The notes below the pieces were generated by a model that searched no databases, was not told the origin of the DNA, and saw nothing but the letters and a program-made list of their open reading frames with translations. From assembly GCF_000346465.2 (NCBI RefSeq), contig NC_034015.1:21762462-21826461 (forward strand): a stretch of 64,000 bases of DNA. The letters are read 5' to 3'. The stretch is from Prunus persica (taxonomy: Eukaryota > Streptophyta > Magnoliopsida > Rosales > Rosaceae). Below are positions 59,611 through 64,000 of the stretch, one piece after another; positions within the stretch are counted from its first letter, which is position 1, and every line of letters starts with the position of its first letter. The translations under genes were made by a program, and so were the position numbers.

Positions 59611-62600
59611 TTAATCAGCACTTTCAGCACTAAAATCAGGTTCTGGAGGCTTTTGTAATTTGACCAATTCTCGAGCACTCTTTGCATTCCTATTTCGGTG
59701 AACACCACGAAGTGCATTGGCAGCGAACCTGGAAGCTAAAAACGTGGCACCAATGCTATATGAACCTCCAGCATTGCTTCGTACACCTCCAAACACTTCT
59801 GTTTCTCCTTCCTCTTCCTTCCGGCGAAGCTCCATGTTTTTCCTCTTGGAAGAACGACGCCATGCTGCTTGAATAAAGCAAGCAGCCCATGTCCGCCACT
59901 GCTGCGAGTAGAAACGGAAGGTGTGCTGAACCTGCCTACTGTGAAGGCGCCTAAACTGACTGGCAACAAATTTCAACTCTTCAGCCACAAGGGCAAAAGC
60001 CTCAACCTCTGTCAAAGCCCTTACCGTCCTAGTAGATGACGGTAGGTTAGAACCAGATTTTGGATCCAGCGCCCAAGTTAGAAGTTCCTCCCCACAGAAA
60101 TCACCTTCTTTCAGTAAACTGCGGTTAAAAAACCCACTCCTACCCCCATCTGTTGTTACACTCTCCAGGCGACCACGAATGATGAAAAGCATCTCGTCAA
60201 CTGGATCTCCTTCTCGAACTATGTAAGTACTCTCTGTGAATAAACTTGGTTTCAGTCTCTCACAAATAGCATCAAGCAACCTCTCATCCATATTCTCAAA
60301 CAGAGGAACCTGCAATAACCAGCAAAGTAAAAGGTCAATACAATAGAAAGGAAACCGAAATAAATTTACAAATAAGCAAAGCTAACTTCATATAAAGGAG
60401 CAACCAACAAATGTGCAAGCAATTACCACTAGAAATATACACAAAGCATGAAAGAATTACTAATCATACCCTCCTCACTAACGCCAAACAGAGGTGCCGT
60501 TTAATATCTCTCCTAAGATCCTTTGGTAGACTCTGAACCAAACTCTGCTCGTCCACCCCACGTGTTTCCAACCACTTATATTGATCATATCGCCTAACAC
60601 GTTCCCTTAGGTCTTGTGGGAGCAAGCGGTGATGCATCCACTGCTCTGAATCGCGTCTTTTGACCCTCATCTCCTCAAGTCGAATAGTAAGAGATTGAAG
60701 GTAGGTCTGTCACAATACCATAACAACCAGAATATTAGCACTATCAGATCATATTCTGCTTTTCATGCTGCATTATTTTTACAATGGTAAGATTTGAGCA
60801 ACAAGCATATATTTAGTAAAAATTGAAACCCAATTAAACCTAAAGATAATCGCAAAAAAAATACACAACGGAAAGGTACAATTTCCTTTCTGTATCTTTG
60901 CCTCACTCTGACTCTTAAAGACTATGAAACGGAAGCAGCCAATATGACTTTAATATGAAACCAAAACAACCTCTTCAGATTTATTTCATCATTTAATCAA
61001 AAGAGCATCCAAAGCAAGAATAAGCCCGACCAAAATCAGGATGCCACAATCTTATATCGTGCACCAAAATGAGTCACCACCAAAAGCTTCAAGAGTCTCC
61101 ATCAGACAAAGTATTATACACAAAGGTGCTAAATGGATGTTATAAGCATCAACTGTTATTTGCAAGTTTACCTGCATGTTTCCTATTAGAAGTGCAAAGA
61201 GGATCAGTCCGAATATAGCTAGTGATATGGAAAATATAACCTCTCCAGGATAGGTACTGGTTGCAAGCCCCTGGCCAAGTGTACTATACACAAAAGTCAT
61301 AGAAACGCTGTTAAAAGCTAAAACTTTCAAGCCCACAAGAGACAACAGATAGGAATAACTATAAGTGAAAATCATTGGAGATGCAAGAAGTTAGTTTGTG
61401 AAAGGAGTGTTAGAGTATGTTGGCATGCTAAACAAATAACCAAGAAGTAAAAGATATCTTTACACTGAGAAACTAAAGTTAACCAACAACAATTAATGTA
61501 TTTTTTTATATTTTGTACTTCAAGTAAAACCACCACATAAAAGAAAATATCATTACCTTAAATTCTGTAGTCCCCACCATAAGCAGTAACAGTATTTGGG
61601 GAGGAACTTCTTGGATGAAACAACACCAGATGATAAAGCTGATTTGTAGATTCCAAAATCAAAGTAGGCATTCTGGTCATCTGTTGAGCATTTTGACTGG
61701 ATGTTTCCAGTAACATTGGACCAAGTCCCAGCATCTAATATGTTTTGGTTCCCGCAGTACAAGAAATTTTTATCACATGGTTTTCCAATATCAGTACAAG
61801 CCCTCTGCCAGCATGTATCATTACGTTCTAAAGCTAATAAATACCAAAATGCCCCAACTATCTGCAAATATTCATCCAACAGATATTAATTGCCCAAAAG
61901 AAACATATAACTCCCATGGTAACATATGAAGCTTAAAAGAAAAATTAAGTACTTGATAGAATTAGACATGACCATGAGTGAGAAGGAGGAGACATTTTTT
62001 ACCAAGAAAACGTCCAGCATGTTTGCAACTTATATGAGGATAATTATATATGTATTACAGACTGCATGGCATCTACATAATGAAGAAACAGACAACTAGT
62101 TATAAAGGCAAAGATACAACTACACTTCAAAATTATATTGCATGTGAAAAATATAAGGACAAAAGGTCTTAGGAAAAGTTTATGACTAATAACCTAACAG
62201 GGAGATTAGGGAAATTGAATAACATACAGCAAGTGAACAAGGCATAAAACAATAAAGAGAAGATACCAAATAAGGTACTCACATGACTAGCGAGCATGTA
62301 TAATAGCAAGTAACATGCAGCACCTGCCCAAGCAGTTTCAGCAAAGACGCCAGCTGTTCTTTTCAGTTCTGAAGTCAAAGGTAAGACTCGAACAAGTCTG
62401 GGAATATACTGAAGCAAAACTATGAAAAGCAAAGCCTGTTTTGTAGCAAGCACATCTGAACCTTTGGACCTCTGAAGAAACCTCCAAACTATAATCTGCA
62501 CCAATTTACAGCCTTTTAGTTTTAAGCGCATAGGACTAACACTTAGTTGATATTGGTTACATCCAGCTCAAAGTATCTTTTAGATATTCTACTACAAAAT

Positions 62601-63766
62601 AAAATATGCTAATTTAGAAACAAAAGGAAAGAACAAATTAGAAGCCAAAACTATAGGAAAGAGGTAGAGCAATGCGGAATAATTTAAGGTAACACACTCT
62701 TACCTGTGGTAGTGGTAGCACAGCAAGAAAATCAATAATGAAATATCTCCGTAAGTATCGCTTGGCTATTCGTGCCGGATCAATCACCAGTTCACCTCGT
62801 CCAAAAACCCGAGATGATGGAGCAATGTAAGCTGTCCTAAACTGGAGAGCCATGTGAATAAGATAGAAAGCATCAACAATCATCCGCAATGTGGTCGCTA
62901 TGATAGCCAACCTTCGATCTATACCAAGACAACTTGATGAATTATTGATGACTGGAAGATAGAAAAACAGAGGGTCCACAGACACTGCCAGAATACAGGA
63001 TATGACGAAAAGTCTATTCCACAACAGGAGAAATTTGTCCTGAGGATCAAATATCTTCTTGTCTGACCCTTTAAGATCTTCAGGGAACACTGCACGAGAA
63101 ATCCCAAATCCAAGTGATCGACCGATCGACTTGAGTCCTTCAGACCCCTTTCTCATTCCTCTCTTAAAAGATGTATCCCTGGCAGGACCAGTTCGGCTTA
63201 GTCCCTCAATATTAAATCCACATCTTCTTGCCCCACTATCAGAAGGTGATGATAACCTAGAGTCCAAGTCATCGAGCCTGGAAAATAAATAAAAAGCGCC
63301 AATAAGCACGACATTCGATGCCATTTTAGCAAATGACCCAAATCTAAATAAACGGGTCCAATAACCAGGAACTATAATATCTCAATTAATCAATACACGA
63401 TGCAACATGAATCAAATATTAATATTTTGAAATAATTATAAAGAAAACAATCTAGAAGGTAAAACAGTTGCATAAACAATTTTCCAACCATAAATCACAA
63501 CACATTTGCTAGTTAGGTAATTTGCTATCTTTTTATTGGATATGGAAACACCAGAATCCTAAACTTTTAAGCAGGCATGATATCTCAACTAGTCATTCCA
63601 ACATGTACAAATGTTGGTACGACTAGTTGACTAGTTGATCCAGATCTTCATATTGGGTAATGATGCCCCTAAAAAATTTGCAACCAAACAAAAGTTACAT
63701 CTCATACCTGACAAACTTCTCTCTCTGCCCTCCCAAGTACTGTGACTTGTAACTGCAATCAAACAT
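59611..63766 (-). CDS. cyclic nucleotide-gated ion channel (CNGC5/6/9-like)
   Basis: A plasma-membrane, calmodulin-regulated Ca2+-permeable channel subunit. Minus-strand exons 63708-63766, 62704-63277, 62283-62495, 61557-61861, 61172-61283, 60470-60706 and 59611-60309 join in frame to 732 aa. The start is the ATG at 63766, giving MFDCSYKSQYLGGQREKFV, which runs into RLDDLDSRLSS. Six transmembrane segments span about 90-415. The pore has WWGLQNLSTLGQGL (377-390), interrupted by an intron. A C-linker with QWMHHRLLPQDLRERVRRYD leads to the cyclic nucleotide-binding domain (about 501-590, with RGRLESVTTDGGRSGF and GDFCGEELLTW). The IQ motif is in WAACFIQAAWRR (641-652). Sequence is closest, from memory, to Arabidopsis CNGC5, 6 and 9. 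The whole coding region is in the window; its promoter is not. Confidence 0.95.
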
Positions 63767-64000
63767 TTTACTCAATCAAACACATCAATGCCACCTGCAT
63801 ATAAAAAAAGCATATCCAATTAAGTGCAAAATAGTGGGCATCAAAGTCATCATATTCAGGTCTACGTGGCTGAGCTATCTCACATCTGAAAAGATTGGCC
63901 TCATAAACCCCAACCAACCACCAAGGAAGTATGAATCTAGAAAACCCTAAGTTCCAATGATAGTGCTTTACTCATAACTTAGAAATATAATGACCTGATT
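63767..64000 (-). promoter_or_regulatory. 5' leader region of the CNGC gene
   Basis: On the minus strand, an acceptor-like TATGCAG lies about 35 nt before the ATG, so the leader probably has an intron here. Between the two is a minimal upstream ORF, ATG TGT TTG ATT GAG TAA, ending one base before the main ATG. The first leader exon and promoter lie at or beyond the window edge. Confidence 0.4.

Noticed and set aside
1..64000. A novel defence-, cluster- or operon-like system
   Set aside because: All well-supported genes are ordinary plant families in separate transcription units; nothing suggests a coordinated new system.

Overview
This is a stretch of nuclear chromosome from a flowering plant, most likely a core eudicot. 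Genes have many short coding exons split by AT-rich introns, and the noncoding DNA is AT-rich with (GA)n microsatellites and short transposon remnants. Conserved plant families such as WRKY, purine permease, LRR receptor kinase and CNGC channel are recognisable by eye. The gene content and protein style would fit Rosaceae, but this is only an impression. I see no bacterial, organellar or viral gene block.

Layout. 1-3,300: gene-free AT-rich DNA with two small inverted-repeat transposons. 3,300-10,000 (+): aminoalcohol phosphotransferase (18 coding exons). 11,107-18,285 (+): ubiquitin-specific protease like UBP23. 18,286-21,418: intergenic, with a tRNA-derived SINE. 21,419-23,992 (+): intronless LRR receptor-like kinase. 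24,000-26,900: intergenic, with two long (GA)n arrays. 26,920-28,874 (+): eIF5A. 29,621-31,878 (-): purine-permease-like transporter. 33,479-37,459 (+): group I WRKY factor. 38,625-41,634 (-): Tag-type DNA glycosylase. 42,907-43,102: second SINE copy. 43,966-45,877 (-): PSMD9-type proteasome chaperone. 46,291-50,571 (+): M17 leucine aminopeptidase. 51,704-54,432 (+): endonuclease/exonuclease/phosphatase-fold protein with altered catalytic residues. 55,649-58,771 (+): TM9SF nonaspanin. 59,611-63,766 (-): cyclic nucleotide-gated channel, whose promoter side runs off the window.

The genes are independent plant transcription units, not an operon or pathway cluster. The closest pairing is the head-to-head PSMD9/leucine aminopeptidase pair, whose ATGs are 413 bp apart and share G-boxes and TGGGCT elements. 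For each spliced gene I joined exons by hand; all give an uninterrupted frame, and several proteins come out at the length I remember for the family (389 aa AAPT, 160 aa eIF5A, 223 aa PSMD9).

I found no new multi-gene system. The most interesting signals are in splicing: two introns with U12 (minor spliceosome) signatures, one of them AT-AC; a GC-AG intron in the WRKY gene; a 10-nt microexon in AAPT; and a tandem acceptor in the UBP gene where one choice creates an immediate stop. Also notable are an EEP-fold probable pseudoenzyme, a 29-residue tandem duplication in the WRKY protein, and a SINE family represented by two copies with target-site duplications.
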